DNA from: an uncultured Lachnospiraceae bacterium
Lineage (GTDB): Bacteria > Bacillota > Clostridia > Lachnospirales > Lachnospiraceae
Direction of reading: 5' to 3'
NCBI GenBank assembly: GCA_951802115.1
Contig: CATOPL010000016.1
Location: 1-64,000 of the forward strand
Length of the DNA: 64,000 bases
Made by a program: the position numbers and the translations under genes. The notes under the pieces are model-generated. The model saw only the letters and a list, made by a program, of their open reading frames with translations. It did no database searches and was not told the DNA's origin. Of this stretch, positions 6,861-14,938 are shown in pieces; the stretch's first letter is position 1, and every line of letters starts with the position of its first letter.

Positions 6861-9104
6861 ATGGAAAGAAAACTGGAGATACTGGCTCCGGCAGGATCAT
6901 TTGAAAGTTTAAAGGCAGCGATCATGGCAGGTGCAGATGCAGTCTATATGGGCGGAAGTCGTTTTGGTGCGCGGGCTTATGCAGACAATCCTCAGGGAGA
7001 GCTGCTTCTTGAAGCGATTGATTACGCGCACCTGTATGGGATAAAGGTGTATCTGACAGTAAATACGCTTTTAAAAGAGCGGGAACTTATGCAGGAGCTG
7101 TATGAGTATCTTCTTCCCTGTTATGAGCATGGAGTGGATGCAGTCATTATACAGGATCTCGGTGTTATACGGGCGGTCCGCGAGTGGTTTCCGGATCTTC
7201 CTGTCCATGCAAGTACGCAGATGACGCTGTGCGGCTCCGGAGGGGTGCGGCTTCTGAAAGAGGCAGGAGTGCGTCGCGCGGTACTGGCACGGGAGCTTTC
7301 ACTTGCGGAAATCAACAGAATACACAGAGATACCGAAATGGAGCTGGAATGCTTTGTCCATGGTGCGCTTTGCTACTGCTATTCAGGTCAGTGTCTGTTC
7401 AGCAGTATTCTTGGCGGGAGAAGCGGGAACCGCGGACGTTGTGCGCAGCCCTGTCGCCTGGCATATGAAGTGACTGTGAGCGGTAAGACAAAGTCAGCAC
7501 AAAAGATGCAGAACCTGTTGAGTCCCAAAGACATTTGCGCCATTGATCTGCTTCCCCAAATTGCAGAAGCAGGCGTCTGCTCTTTGAAGATTGAGGGCAG
7601 GATGAAAAGGCCGGAGTATACGGCAGGGATTGTACGCATTTATCGAAAGTATGTGGACAGATATCTCAGAGAGGGGAGTAAAGGCTATCAGGTTTCTGAA
7701 ACAGACAAGAAGGAACTGCTGCTTTTATTCAACAGGGACGGTTTTTCGCAGGGGTATTTTACCAGGCATAATGGCAGGGGTATGATGGCGCTCTCGGAGC
7801 GTAAGCAGACGGACAGAGAAAAAAAGGCTTATGAGGAGCTGATACGTTCTCTGCGCAGAGATTATGTAGAGAAAGAGAAAAAAATAGCTGTAAAAGGATG
7901 TCTGTACGCAAAAGCAGGAAGCCCGATGAAACTGGAGCTTACAACGGCCGTAGATAAAGGGAAAACAGAAGAAACAGACGGCCTTGCTGTGTTCGGCGCC
8001 TGTCCTCAGACTTCTCAGGATCACCCTGTGGGAGCCGGCCAGTTGGAAAGACAGCTGAGAAAGACGGGAAATACTCCGTTTGAATGGTCAGAGCTTAGAA
8101 TAAACTCCGAAGGATCGCTGTTTATTCCTGTGCAGGCGATCAACGGTCTTCGAAGAGAAGCGCTTGAAACACTCAGGAATAGGATGATTCAAACCTGCTT
8201 TCGCGTTCCTTTGCAGACGCCTTTTGTGGCAGATGCATGCGTGCGGCCGAAATCATACAATCAGTTTAAAGCTGTTTTGGACAGACAGGACATTCAGCTT
8301 CATATTTCTGCAGAGACAAAGGAGCAGCTCAGGGAAATACTTTTACATGCGGACCGGCTGAAACAGAAAAGGAACAATCCGCTTACCGCTGTCTATGTGG
8401 ATGCAGAGGGGATGGAAAAAGAGCTGAAAGATGCTGTCGAACAGATTCACACAAAAGGGCTCAGAGCGTACGTCATGCTTCCCTGCATTTTCCGCGCACA
8501 GACTGCGGACAGGTATAAAAAAGCAGACAGTTTCTGGTCTTCGCTTTTGGCAGACGGATATGTATTCAGAAATCTGGAAGAATATGAATATCTCAGATGC
8601 AGAGGCTGGAAAAAAGATCTGATTTCAGACCATAATATCTATATCTGGAATCAAAACAGCCGCATATACTGGCAGGAAAAAGGCGTCTGTATGCGGACAA
8701 ATCCGCTGGAGCTCAATGGCAGAGAACTCGAGACAGTTTCCGATAAAACAAGTATTCAGATTATATATGGCAGATATCCGATGATGGTTACTGCCGGATG
8801 CCTTCATAAAACAATGGAGCTGTGTCGGCGCAGGGAGGAAATATGGTATCTGAAAGACCGGTATCATAAAAAATTTCCTGTGAAAAATTTTTGTCTGGAC
8901 TGTTATAATGTGATTTACAACAGTCAGCCTTTGTATCTTCTGGATCAGACTGAGCAGCTGGAGAGAATCGGTGCCGGTGCATATCGTATCATGTTTACAA
9001 CAGAGAGCAGGGAAGAGACAGGACAGGTTCTGGAACAGTGGGCAGAACACAGAAAGCCGGAAGCTGATTTTACAAGAGGTCATTTTAAACGAGGCGTTGA
9101 ATAA
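6861..9104 (+). CDS. U32 family peptidase-like protein, RlhA type (with DUF3656)
   Basis: A 747-residue protein that begins MERKLEILAPAGSFE, a classic U32 start, and carries the U32 core with the cysteine set ECFVHGALCYCYSGQC and later GRCAQPCR. These cysteines probably hold an iron-sulfur cluster. The length and the second half after about residue 330 fit the RlhA/DUF3656 branch. In E. coli RlhA is needed for hydroxylation of a cytidine in 23S rRNA, and related U32 proteins modify tRNA, so an RNA-modifying role is more likely than proteolysis. The ATG at 6861 has GGGAGAAG before it. The FtsW-like gene starts 1 base after the stop, with its ribosome site inside this gene, so the two are coupled. 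Confidence 0.88.
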   Translation: MERKLEILAPAGSFESLKAAIMAGADAVYMGGSRFGARAYADNPQGELLLEAIDYAHLYGIKVYLTVNTLLKERELMQELYEYLLPCYEHGVDAVIIQDLGVIRAVREWFPDLPVHASTQMTLCGSGGVRLLKEAGVRRAVLARELSLAEINRIHRDTEMELECFVHGALCYCYSGQCLFSSILGGRSGNRGRCAQPCRLAYEVTVSGKTKSAQKMQNLLSPKDICAIDLLPQIAEAGVCSLKIEGRMKRPEYTAGIVRIYRKYVDRYLREGSKGYQVSETDKKELLLLFNRDGFSQGYFTRHNGRGMMALSERKQTDREKKAYEELIRSLRRDYVEKEKKIAVKGCLYAKAGSPMKLELTTAVDKGKTEETDGLAVFGACPQTSQDHPVGAGQLERQLRKTGNTPFEWSELRINSEGSLFIPVQAINGLRREALETLRNRMIQTCFRVPLQTPFVADACVRPKSYNQFKAVLDRQDIQLHISAETKEQLREILLHADRLKQKRNNPLTAVYVDAEGMEKELKDAVEQIHTKGLRAYVMLPCIFRAQTADRYKKADSFWSSLLADGYVFRNLEEYEYLRCRGWKKDLISDHNIYIWNQNSRIYWQEKGVCMRTNPLELNGRELETVSDKTSIQIIYGRYPMMVTAGCLHKTMELCRRREEIWYLKDRYHKKFPVKNFCLDCYNVIYNSQPLYLLDQTEQLERIGAGAYRIMFTTESREETGQVLEQWAEHRKPEADFTRGHFKRGVE

Positions 9105-9105
9105 T

Positions 9106-10479
9106 ATGGTCAATGTGATTACCGAATTATCCAAATATGTTATGATTTTGTTTCTGGCATTCTATACGCTGCTTGGTTTTCAGCTGGTGCGGAAACAGGA
9201 AGAAGATAAATCTGCTGCTCTCTGGCAGCAGGATTTTCTGCTTCTTGTACTGCTTCTTATGGGAAATTTAATTCTTTTTCTGAATACCGGAAATGAAAAA
9301 ACAGTGTATTTCTGCGGGGCACAGATTGTGCTGATGGTGGGATTTTTGAGCATGCAGCATGTGATTTATCCCAGATCGGATCATCTTTTAAACCATAATC
9401 TTCTGCTTTTGTTAAATGTGGGTTTTCTGATGCTGTCGCGTCTGTCCTTTGACAAAGCGACGAGACAGTTTGAACTGGCGGTGCTGGCTGTAGGCCTTAC
9501 CTTCCTGATTCCATGGATAATCCGCAGATCCGGAAAACTGAGGGGATATTACTGGTGGTATGGGGCGGCAGGTTTCGGACTGCTGGCGGCAGTACTGATT
9601 GCAGGAAAGCTGAGTTTTGGAGCAAGGCTTGCAATCACAGTGCATGGAATTACATTTCAGCCGTCGGAGTTTGTAAAAATTCTGTTTGTATTTTTTGTGG
9701 CAGGCATGCTCTATGAAGTACAGGATCTTCGGCGGGTGGTCATTACAACCTGTGCGGCTGCGGCGCATGTACTGGTGCTGGTGCTTTCAAAGGATCTTGG
9801 CGGCGCATTGATTTTTTTCATCATTTATCTGGTCATGCTCTATATTGCGACGAAACAGCCTCTGTATTTTCTGGCAGGACTTCTGGCCGGAAGCGCGGCG
9901 GCATGGCTGGCATGGAAGCTGTTTGCTCATGTGCAGACCCGCGTGCAGGCCTGGAGTGATCCGTTTGCTGTTATTGAGTACGGCGGCTATCAGATTACAC
10001 AGTCTTTGTTTGCCATCGGGACCGGGGGATGGTTCGGGCTTGGGCTTGGCCATGGAATGCCTTATAAAATTCCGGTGGTGGAAGAAGACTTTATATTTGC
10101 GGCGATTGCAGAGGAATTTGGTATTCTGTTTGCTGTTTTTCTGATTTTTGTATATTTGTGTAGTTTTTATATGATATTTAATATTGCCATGTGTTTAAGA
10201 GATGCTTATTATAAACTGGTTGCGGCGGGGCTTGGGACACTGGTCATTTTTCAGGCCTTTCTTTCAATCGGCGGGGTGATCAAATTCATTCCGTCGACCG
10301 GCGTGACGCTTCCGTTTATCAGTTACGGCGGAAGTTCTCTGGTCAGTATGTTTACCATATGGGCAGTTATTCAAGGAATGTATTTGAAACGCAGTGATGA
10401 GGTGGCAGGCAGTGAAAAAGTCGCAAAGAAGGAAAAAAACGAAAAAACAGATAAAAAAGGCCGGAAGCAGGGAATATAA
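9106..10479 (+). CDS. FtsW/RodA/SpoVE family peptidoglycan polymerase
   Basis: A 457-residue SEDS protein with about ten membrane helices. It has the FQPSEFVK, LSKDLGGAL, AIAEEFG and FISYGGSS segments that mark the family; the aspartate in KDLGG is the catalytic one in SEDS glycosyltransferases. SEDS proteins polymerise lipid II and work with a partner class B penicillin-binding protein, here encoded by the overlapping next gene. The ATG at 9106 has GAGGC inside the preceding gene; a longer frame upstream overlaps the U32 gene and is rejected. A basic C-terminal tail (KKEKNEKTDKKGRK) is unusual but overlaps the next gene. Which of FtsW, RodA or SpoVE it is cannot be decided. Confidence 0.92.
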   Translation: MVNVITELSKYVMILFLAFYTLLGFQLVRKQEEDKSAALWQQDFLLLVLLLMGNLILFLNTGNEKTVYFCGAQIVLMVGFLSMQHVIYPRSDHLLNHNLLLLLNVGFLMLSRLSFDKATRQFELAVLAVGLTFLIPWIIRRSGKLRGYYWWYGAAGFGLLAAVLIAGKLSFGARLAITVHGITFQPSEFVKILFVFFVAGMLYEVQDLRRVVITTCAAAAHVLVLVLSKDLGGALIFFIIYLVMLYIATKQPLYFLAGLLAGSAAAWLAWKLFAHVQTRVQAWSDPFAVIEYGGYQITQSLFAIGTGGWFGLGLGHGMPYKIPVVEEDFIFAAIAEEFGILFAVFLIFVYLCSFYMIFNIAMCLRDAYYKLVAAGLGTLVIFQAFLSIGGVIKFIPSTGVTLPFISYGGSSLVSMFTIWAVIQGMYLKRSDEVAGSEKVAKKEKNEKTDKKGRKQGI

Positions 10480-11866
10480 CAATATTCTGCTGATTTTTAC
10501 GGGGATTTTTGTGCTGATGATCGGTTATCTGGTATATTTTCAGGTGGTGGAGAGCAGAGATACCATCAATAATCCATATAACGCCAGAATGGATACGTTC
10601 GAGCAGCGGGTACTTCGCGGAAGTATTCTTGCCGCTGACGGGCAGCTTCTGGCATATACCAGGCTGGAAGAAGACGGAAAAGAAACCAGAATTTATCCGT
10701 TTGGCTGTACATTCTCACATGTGCTTGGATATTCCGGATATGGAAGAACAGGAATCGAGGAGCTGGGGAATTTTCAGCTTGTGACTTCCAACGCTTATTT
10801 TATTGAAAAGTTTATAAATGAGCTGAAAGAGCAGAAAAATATCGGCGATACACTGGTAACAACGCTGGATGTAGACCTTCAGACTGCAGCTCACGATGCT
10901 CTTGGAGAGCAGAAAGGGGCAGTTGTGGTGCTGGAGACCTCCACCGGCAATGTGCGTGCACTGGTGTCAAAACCGGATTACAATCCGGAAGAAGTGGCGC
11001 TTAAATGGAGTGAACTCACCGGTTCTGACGACAGCATATTATTGAATCGTGCTCTGCAGGGGCTTTATCCGCCCGGCTCTATATTTAAGACGATCACACT
11101 GTCTGCGTATTTGCAGGAACATCCGTTTGAGGCGGAGAATTATACATTTACCTGTGAAGGAAAAGTATCGGTGGGAAATTCTTCCATCAGCTGCTATCAT
11201 GGCAGCCGGCATGGAGAGCTGGATCTGAAACGTGCGTTTGCCAAATCCTGTAACAGCGCATTTGCGGATATGGGCCGCAGGCTGGATGTAGACGCGCTGG
11301 ACAGGCTGGCAGAACAGTTTTTGTTTGACAGTGAACTTCCGCTTGCATTTCCGTACAGCAAAAGTTCTTTCAGACTGAAGGAGTCGGATTCAGAAGCAAT
11401 TCGAATGATGACGGCTATTGGACAGGGGGATACGCTGGTAACGCCAATGCATATGGCGATGCTTATGGCCGCCACAGCCAATGACGGGGTGCTGATGATA
11501 CCGCGTTTTCTGGATCGGACAGAAAGCTATACCGGAGCAGTGGTGGTGGAACGGTATCCGACTGAAGAATATGGAGCCCTGATGACGCTCCAGGAGGCGG
11601 AGACTGTGCAGGAATATCTGCGTGCAGTGGTGGAGGAAGGGACGGCCTCAGCACTTCAGAGCGATCAGTATACAGCGGCGGGAAAAACCGGGACAGCTGA
11701 ATACAGCAGTGACAAACAAAAGAGCCATGCATGGTTTGCCGGTTATGTGTCCGGTGAGAAGCCGGAGCTGGCAGTCTGTGTGATTGTAGAAGGAGCTGGC
11801 TCCGGCAGCGAGTATGCGGTGCCGGTGGCCAGACGGATTTTCGACGCATATTATACGGGAGAATAA
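10412..11866 (+). CDS. class B penicillin-binding protein (FtsI/PBP2 type transpeptidase)
   Basis: About 484 residues: a short basic cytoplasmic tail, one membrane helix (ILLIFTGIFVLMIGYLVYFQ), a dimerisation domain, and a transpeptidase domain. The active-site triads are present: S223-x-x-K226 (SIFK), SCN in KSCNSAF, and KTG in AAGKTGTAEY. It would cross-link the glycan strands made by the SEDS partner just upstream. I prefer GTG at 10412 because GAGGTGG precedes it; GTG at 10394 is possible. Either way it overlaps the SEDS gene by 68 or more bases, showing tight coupling. It is shorter than many FtsI proteins and lacks PASTA domains. Confidence 0.9.
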   Translation: MKKSQRRKKTKKQIKKAGSREYNNILLIFTGIFVLMIGYLVYFQVVESRDTINNPYNARMDTFEQRVLRGSILAADGQLLAYTRLEEDGKETRIYPFGCTFSHVLGYSGYGRTGIEELGNFQLVTSNAYFIEKFINELKEQKNIGDTLVTTLDVDLQTAAHDALGEQKGAVVVLETSTGNVRALVSKPDYNPEEVALKWSELTGSDDSILLNRALQGLYPPGSIFKTITLSAYLQEHPFEAENYTFTCEGKVSVGNSSISCYHGSRHGELDLKRAFAKSCNSAFADMGRRLDVDALDRLAEQFLFDSELPLAFPYSKSSFRLKESDSEAIRMMTAIGQGDTLVTPMHMAMLMAATANDGVLMIPRFLDRTESYTGAVVVERYPTEEYGALMTLQEAETVQEYLRAVVEEGTASALQSDQYTAAGKTGTAEYSSDKQKSHAWFAGYVSGEKPELAVCVIVEGAGSGSEYAVPVARRIFDAYYTGE

Positions 11867-11931
11867 GAAGCGGACAATGCTTTGGATGAGAATGGCTGAA
11901 ATATAGAAAACAAAGGAAATACAGGCGTTTG

Positions 11932-11965
11932 AAGGCAACTCTACTATACGTAGATTGCCTTTTTT
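11932..11965 (+). terminator. intrinsic terminator of the U32-SEDS-PBP operon
   Basis: AAGGCAA.TCTAC pairs with GTAGA.TTGCCTT with one bulged base, followed directly by a T-run (11960-11965). Confidence 0.85.
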
Positions 11966-11984
11966 GCTGTCTTTATGCTACAAT
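11955..11984 (+). promoter_or_regulatory. candidate promoter for the HTH-FtsX gene
   Basis: TTGCCT (11955-11960) and TACAAT (11979-11984) are 18 bases apart, with TGC directly before the -10 (extended -10). The -35 overlaps the upstream terminator stem. The leader would be over 400 bases and would contain all the repeats at 12011-12385. Confidence 0.4.
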
Positions 11985-12010
11985 CCGTACATGGAAACTT
12001 TATAAAGCAG

Positions 12011-12138
12011 TGCCGGTTCCTGTGGATTCAATTACTGTTTGTAAAAGAATCTGGTCTGCCGGTCATGATGCCAGGCATCATCTCCCAACACCGGAACCGG
12101 ATTTTGAATCGCAGATATTGAACCCACAGGAATCGGCA
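12011..12138. repeat. nested inverted-repeat element (MITE-like) in the leader
   Basis: A 22-base arm at 12011-12032 (TGCCGGTTCCTGTGG...) matches the reverse complement of 12117-12138 with two mismatches. Centred on the same point is a perfect 17-bp palindrome, ATGATGCC-A-GGCATCAT (12065-12081), and the segments between also match imperfectly. The whole 128 bases could fold into one long hairpin. I see no open frame in it. Confidence 0.6.
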
Positions 12139-12164
12139 TTGTAGAAAACAGTGTTTCTCTTCCA

Positions 12165-12385
12165 GAAGGAGAGACGCGGAACTGTAAACAGCGTCGAACC
12201 GGAAAGGCCGGAAGGATTTCGGGACGCGAATGCGACGTGAAATGCTTCCAGAACCGGGGAATTGAAGGAGAGACGCGGAACTGTAAACAGCGTCGAACCG
12301 GAAAGGCCGGAAGGATTTCGGGACGCGAATGCGACGTGAAATGCTTCCAGAACCGGGGAATTGAAGGAGAGACGCGGAACTGTAA
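12165..12385. repeat. 99-bp tandem direct repeat, 2.2 copies
   Basis: Copies start at 12165 and 12264, and a partial third copy of 23 bases starts at 12363; the two full copies look identical base for base. Each copy holds GAAGGAGAG (ribosome-site-like), a GACGC/GCGTC stem around CTGTAAACAG, and CCGGAAAGGCCGG. The period is a multiple of three, so the frame of the following gene stays open back through the repeat, but its real start at 12399 lies just after the partial copy. The array ends 13 bases before the HTH-FtsX start codon. Confidence 0.9.
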
Positions 12386-12398
12386 TCAGGAAACAATT

Positions 12399-14132
12399 AT
12401 GGACAATATGGCATTTGGAAAATTCATACGGGATTCGAGAAAGGAAAAGGGGCTGACGCAGAGGCAGCTTGCACAGATGCTTCATGTGTCTGATAAGACC
12501 GTTTCCAAGTGGGAGAACGGAGCCGGATTTCCGGACATCAAGCTTTTGGAGCCGCTTGCTGTCTGTCTGGAGGTGAGCCTTCTGGAGCTGATGCAGAGCG
12601 AGCGGGTGAAGGAAACAAAAATTGACCGTTCAGATGCCGAACAGGCTGTGGCGGCATCTATCTCCCGGTCGGAGCAGGCGGAGGAACGTAAGCGGCTGAT
12701 ATGGAAGGTAAAACTTTTACTGAGTGCATGCGCGTGCGGAACTTTTTATCTGATATGGACGGGAGTCCGTTATCTGTATGTCGGAGGTGAGAAAATGAGA
12801 GTCAATGAGGGAGCATGGTACGGCGATCCGGTGACGTTCTATGTGTGGGCGGGACTGCTGGTGATTCTGTGCGGAGCGGCAGCTATCTATATCCTGTGGA
12901 AAAATGAGCGGCTTAACGATGTGAAGATCGGGCGTCATAAAGTAAAAGGCGCTTTGACGATTTTGATGGATATGCTGGTAGTACTGCTTTTGCATACGTA
13001 TCTGTCCGGTATTGCCAATAATCAGGAACAGCTGACGCGGCTTCCTGAACTGCTCCCTGTCCATGCGTTTTTGACATGCGCCGACGGCAGCATGCAGGCG
13101 GGGCTTTTTATCCGTGAGGAAGTGGTAGAAAGTCTTCTCTCTTCTGAATATGTCAAGAATCTGGAACTTACCGTACGGTTGGAGGCAGTACTGGGAGAGT
13201 TTCTGTCAGGAGAGGAGAAAAAAACAGATCTGTATCTGGAAGGGGTTAATTCTCTGGACGCTCTGGGTGGGATCACAGAGACGGACATTGTCTGGAATAC
13301 AGGAGAAGACCAGACTTTTCTTCAGGGAACAGAAGCAAAATGCATTGTATCCGAGGAGCTTTTTGAAAAGAACGGCTGGAAGCTGGGAGAAAAGATTACG
13401 CTTGCTCAGTATTACTATGAGAGGGAAGATGAAAAGACGATATGGACGTATATGGTTCCTCTGGAGGAGACAACTTATGAGATCGTCGGATACACGGATT
13501 TAAAAAATGTAGATTTAGATATTTATATGGCGTATCCGGATATTGTACTTCCTTTTCACATGATCCGGAAAACTTTTTTCAGGCAGGAGATTCCGTTTTT
13601 TGCGGATTCAGCCCGTTTTGACGTGGCAAATACGCTGGAACTCAACGAGTTCAAGCAGGAGATGAAGGAACTGTCGCTGAAAAACGTGTCGCCGCTTTCA
13701 GAGGATCACTCTCTGAATGGAGATGCCCTGAGTCTGAACGATTCCGTATTTATTAATACGGCGACTCATCTGCGGCGGGTCATCGATGTGGTGAGGGCTT
13801 TTTTCCCGTTTGTGCTGGTTCTGATCGTCTGTGTGGGCTATTTGGTCACTCTTCTTCTGCTTCAAAGCCGGAGAAACGAGATGGCGCTCCTTCGCTCTCT
13901 GGGTCTGGGAAGGTGGAAATGCTTCCGGATCTTCTTTAACGAGCAGTTGATACTGGTGATTACGGGGATAGTGGCCGGAAGCGTGTTCTCGGTGCTGTTG
14001 CAGGGAAATTACGGCGGGAGTTCAGTGCTGACCGGCTGTTTGGTAGGCGTTTGCTATATGCTGGGCAACGGTCTGGCTTTGTGGAAACTTATGAAAGTCA
14101 GTGTGATGGAAGCGCTGTTTCAGGCGGATTGA
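12399..14132 (+). CDS. XRE-type HTH domain fused to an FtsX-like ABC permease
   Basis: A 577-residue protein with an unusual layout. Residues about 6-60 form an XRE/Cro-type helix-turn-helix (RKEKGLTQRQLAQMLHVSDK, then TVSKWENG). Three membrane helices follow (about 101-124, 145-167, 184-203), then an outer domain of about 240 residues with MacB-like features (KCIVSEELFEKNGWKLGEKI), and finally three helices (from about 466) carrying the FtsX signature SRRNEMALLRSLGLGRWK. So a DNA-binding domain is tethered to a transporter subunit. The ATPase and second permease genes lie directly downstream. The start at 12399 has AGGAAAC upstream; GTG at 12237 would add 54 repeat-encoded residues and is not preferred. 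A membrane-bound regulator that senses transporter state is an inference. Confidence 0.85.
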   Translation: MDNMAFGKFIRDSRKEKGLTQRQLAQMLHVSDKTVSKWENGAGFPDIKLLEPLAVCLEVSLLELMQSERVKETKIDRSDAEQAVAASISRSEQAEERKRLIWKVKLLLSACACGTFYLIWTGVRYLYVGGEKMRVNEGAWYGDPVTFYVWAGLLVILCGAAAIYILWKNERLNDVKIGRHKVKGALTILMDMLVVLLLHTYLSGIANNQEQLTRLPELLPVHAFLTCADGSMQAGLFIREEVVESLLSSEYVKNLELTVRLEAVLGEFLSGEEKKTDLYLEGVNSLDALGGITETDIVWNTGEDQTFLQGTEAKCIVSEELFEKNGWKLGEKITLAQYYYEREDEKTIWTYMVPLEETTYEIVGYTDLKNVDLDIYMAYPDIVLPFHMIRKTFFRQEIPFFADSARFDVANTLELNEFKQEMKELSLKNVSPLSEDHSLNGDALSLNDSVFINTATHLRRVIDVVRAFFPFVLVLIVCVGYLVTLLLLQSRRNEMALLRSLGLGRWKCFRIFFNEQLILVITGIVAGSVFSVLLQGNYGGSSVLTGCLVGVCYMLGNGLALWKLMKVSVMEALFQAD

Positions 14133-14165
14133 CACCTGTGCCGTCAGACTGTATACAGACAGGTG
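14133..14165. repeat. inverted repeat between the HTH-FtsX and ABC genes
   Basis: CACCTGT (14133-14139) pairs with ACAGGTG (14159-14165), with the palindrome CTGTATACAG (14149-14158) inside. It begins at the base after the HTH-FtsX stop. It has no T-run and could be an attenuating hairpin or a regulator site. Confidence 0.45.
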
Positions 14166-14212
14166 ACAATAGAATCAAATAGATACAAAACGGTAATAGA
14201 AGGGGTGATTTT

Positions 14213-14884
14213 ATGGAGATTTTAAGAGCGGAACATGTATCTTACAGCTATCAGACAAAATATCAGAAAGTGGAAGCAGTCCGGGATGTAAGCTGCAGCT
14301 TTGAACAGGGCGGATTCTATGCGATTGTCGGGGAATCCGGGAGTGGAAAAAGCACATTTCTATCTCTGCTGGCAGGGTTGGATGTGCCTTCAGAGGGAAC
14401 GATCTATGTGCAGGGGCAGTCTCTGGGAGACATGGACAGGGATGCTTACAGGCTCAATCAGGCGTCGGTGGTATATCAGTCTTTTCATCTTTTTCCGCTT
14501 CTGACGGCGCAGGAGAATGTGATGCTGCCTATGGAGTTTAAAAAAATCAGCAGGAAGGAGGCGGCCAGACGGGCGAAACAGCTTCTGGAACGGGTGGGGC
14601 TTGAACCGAGGATTTGCAGGCAGTTTCCGAAGATGATGAGCGGAGGAGAACAACAAAGAGTGGCTATTGCCCGGGCAGTGGCGGCGGGAGGAGAGATTAT
14701 TCTTGCCGATGAACCAACCGGGAATCTGGATTCGGAAAATGAGAAGAAGATTGTCGGACTTTTAAAGGAACTGGCGCATGAAGACGGTTACACGGTGATT
14801 GTGATCACACATAATTCCAATGTGGCAGAGGAGACAGACCATGTTTTCCGGATGAAGGACGGGGGACTGGAGCAGGTACGATAG
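14213..14884 (+). CDS. ABC transporter ATP-binding protein (MacB/LolD type)
   Basis: A 223-residue nucleotide-binding domain with every ABC motif: Walker A GESGSGKS (40-47), Q-loop VVYQSF, signature MSGGEQQR (142-149), Walker B ILADE (163-167), D-loop NLDS and H-loop VITH. The sequence type is that of ATPases partnering FtsX-fold permeases (MacB, LolD, BceA). AAGGGGTG lies before the ATG. It is flanked on both sides by genes for FtsX-like permeases (HTH-FtsX upstream, 614-residue permease downstream), which gives a complete transporter of two different permeases and one ATPase. Such systems act as mechanotransmission pumps, peptide exporters or peptide-antibiotic sensors; the substrate is unknown. 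Confidence 0.93.
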   Translation: MEILRAEHVSYSYQTKYQKVEAVRDVSCSFEQGGFYAIVGESGSGKSTFLSLLAGLDVPSEGTIYVQGQSLGDMDRDAYRLNQASVVYQSFHLFPLLTAQENVMLPMEFKKISRKEAARRAKQLLERVGLEPRICRQFPKMMSGGEQQRVAIARAVAAGGEIILADEPTGNLDSENEKKIVGLLKELAHEDGYTVIVITHNSNVAEETDHVFRMKDGGLEQVR

Positions 14885-14938
14885 AGCAATGTCTGTTTGG
14901 GAAGATGTTTATAGGAAATGAGGACAAGGAAGATGGGT

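Noticed and set aside
8971-9105. Longer SEDS protein starting inside the U32 gene
   Set aside because: The extra 45 residues are polar and overlap a well-supported gene; the ATG at 9106 has its own ribosome site.
12165-12385. CRISPR array
   Set aside because: The repeat unit is 99 bases with no separate spacers, there are only two full copies, and no cas genes are nearby.
12237-12398. Longer HTH-FtsX protein starting at GTG in the tandem repeat
   Set aside because: The added 54 residues are repeat-encoded and not HTH-like; the start at 12399 directly precedes the HTH domain and has a usable ribosome site.
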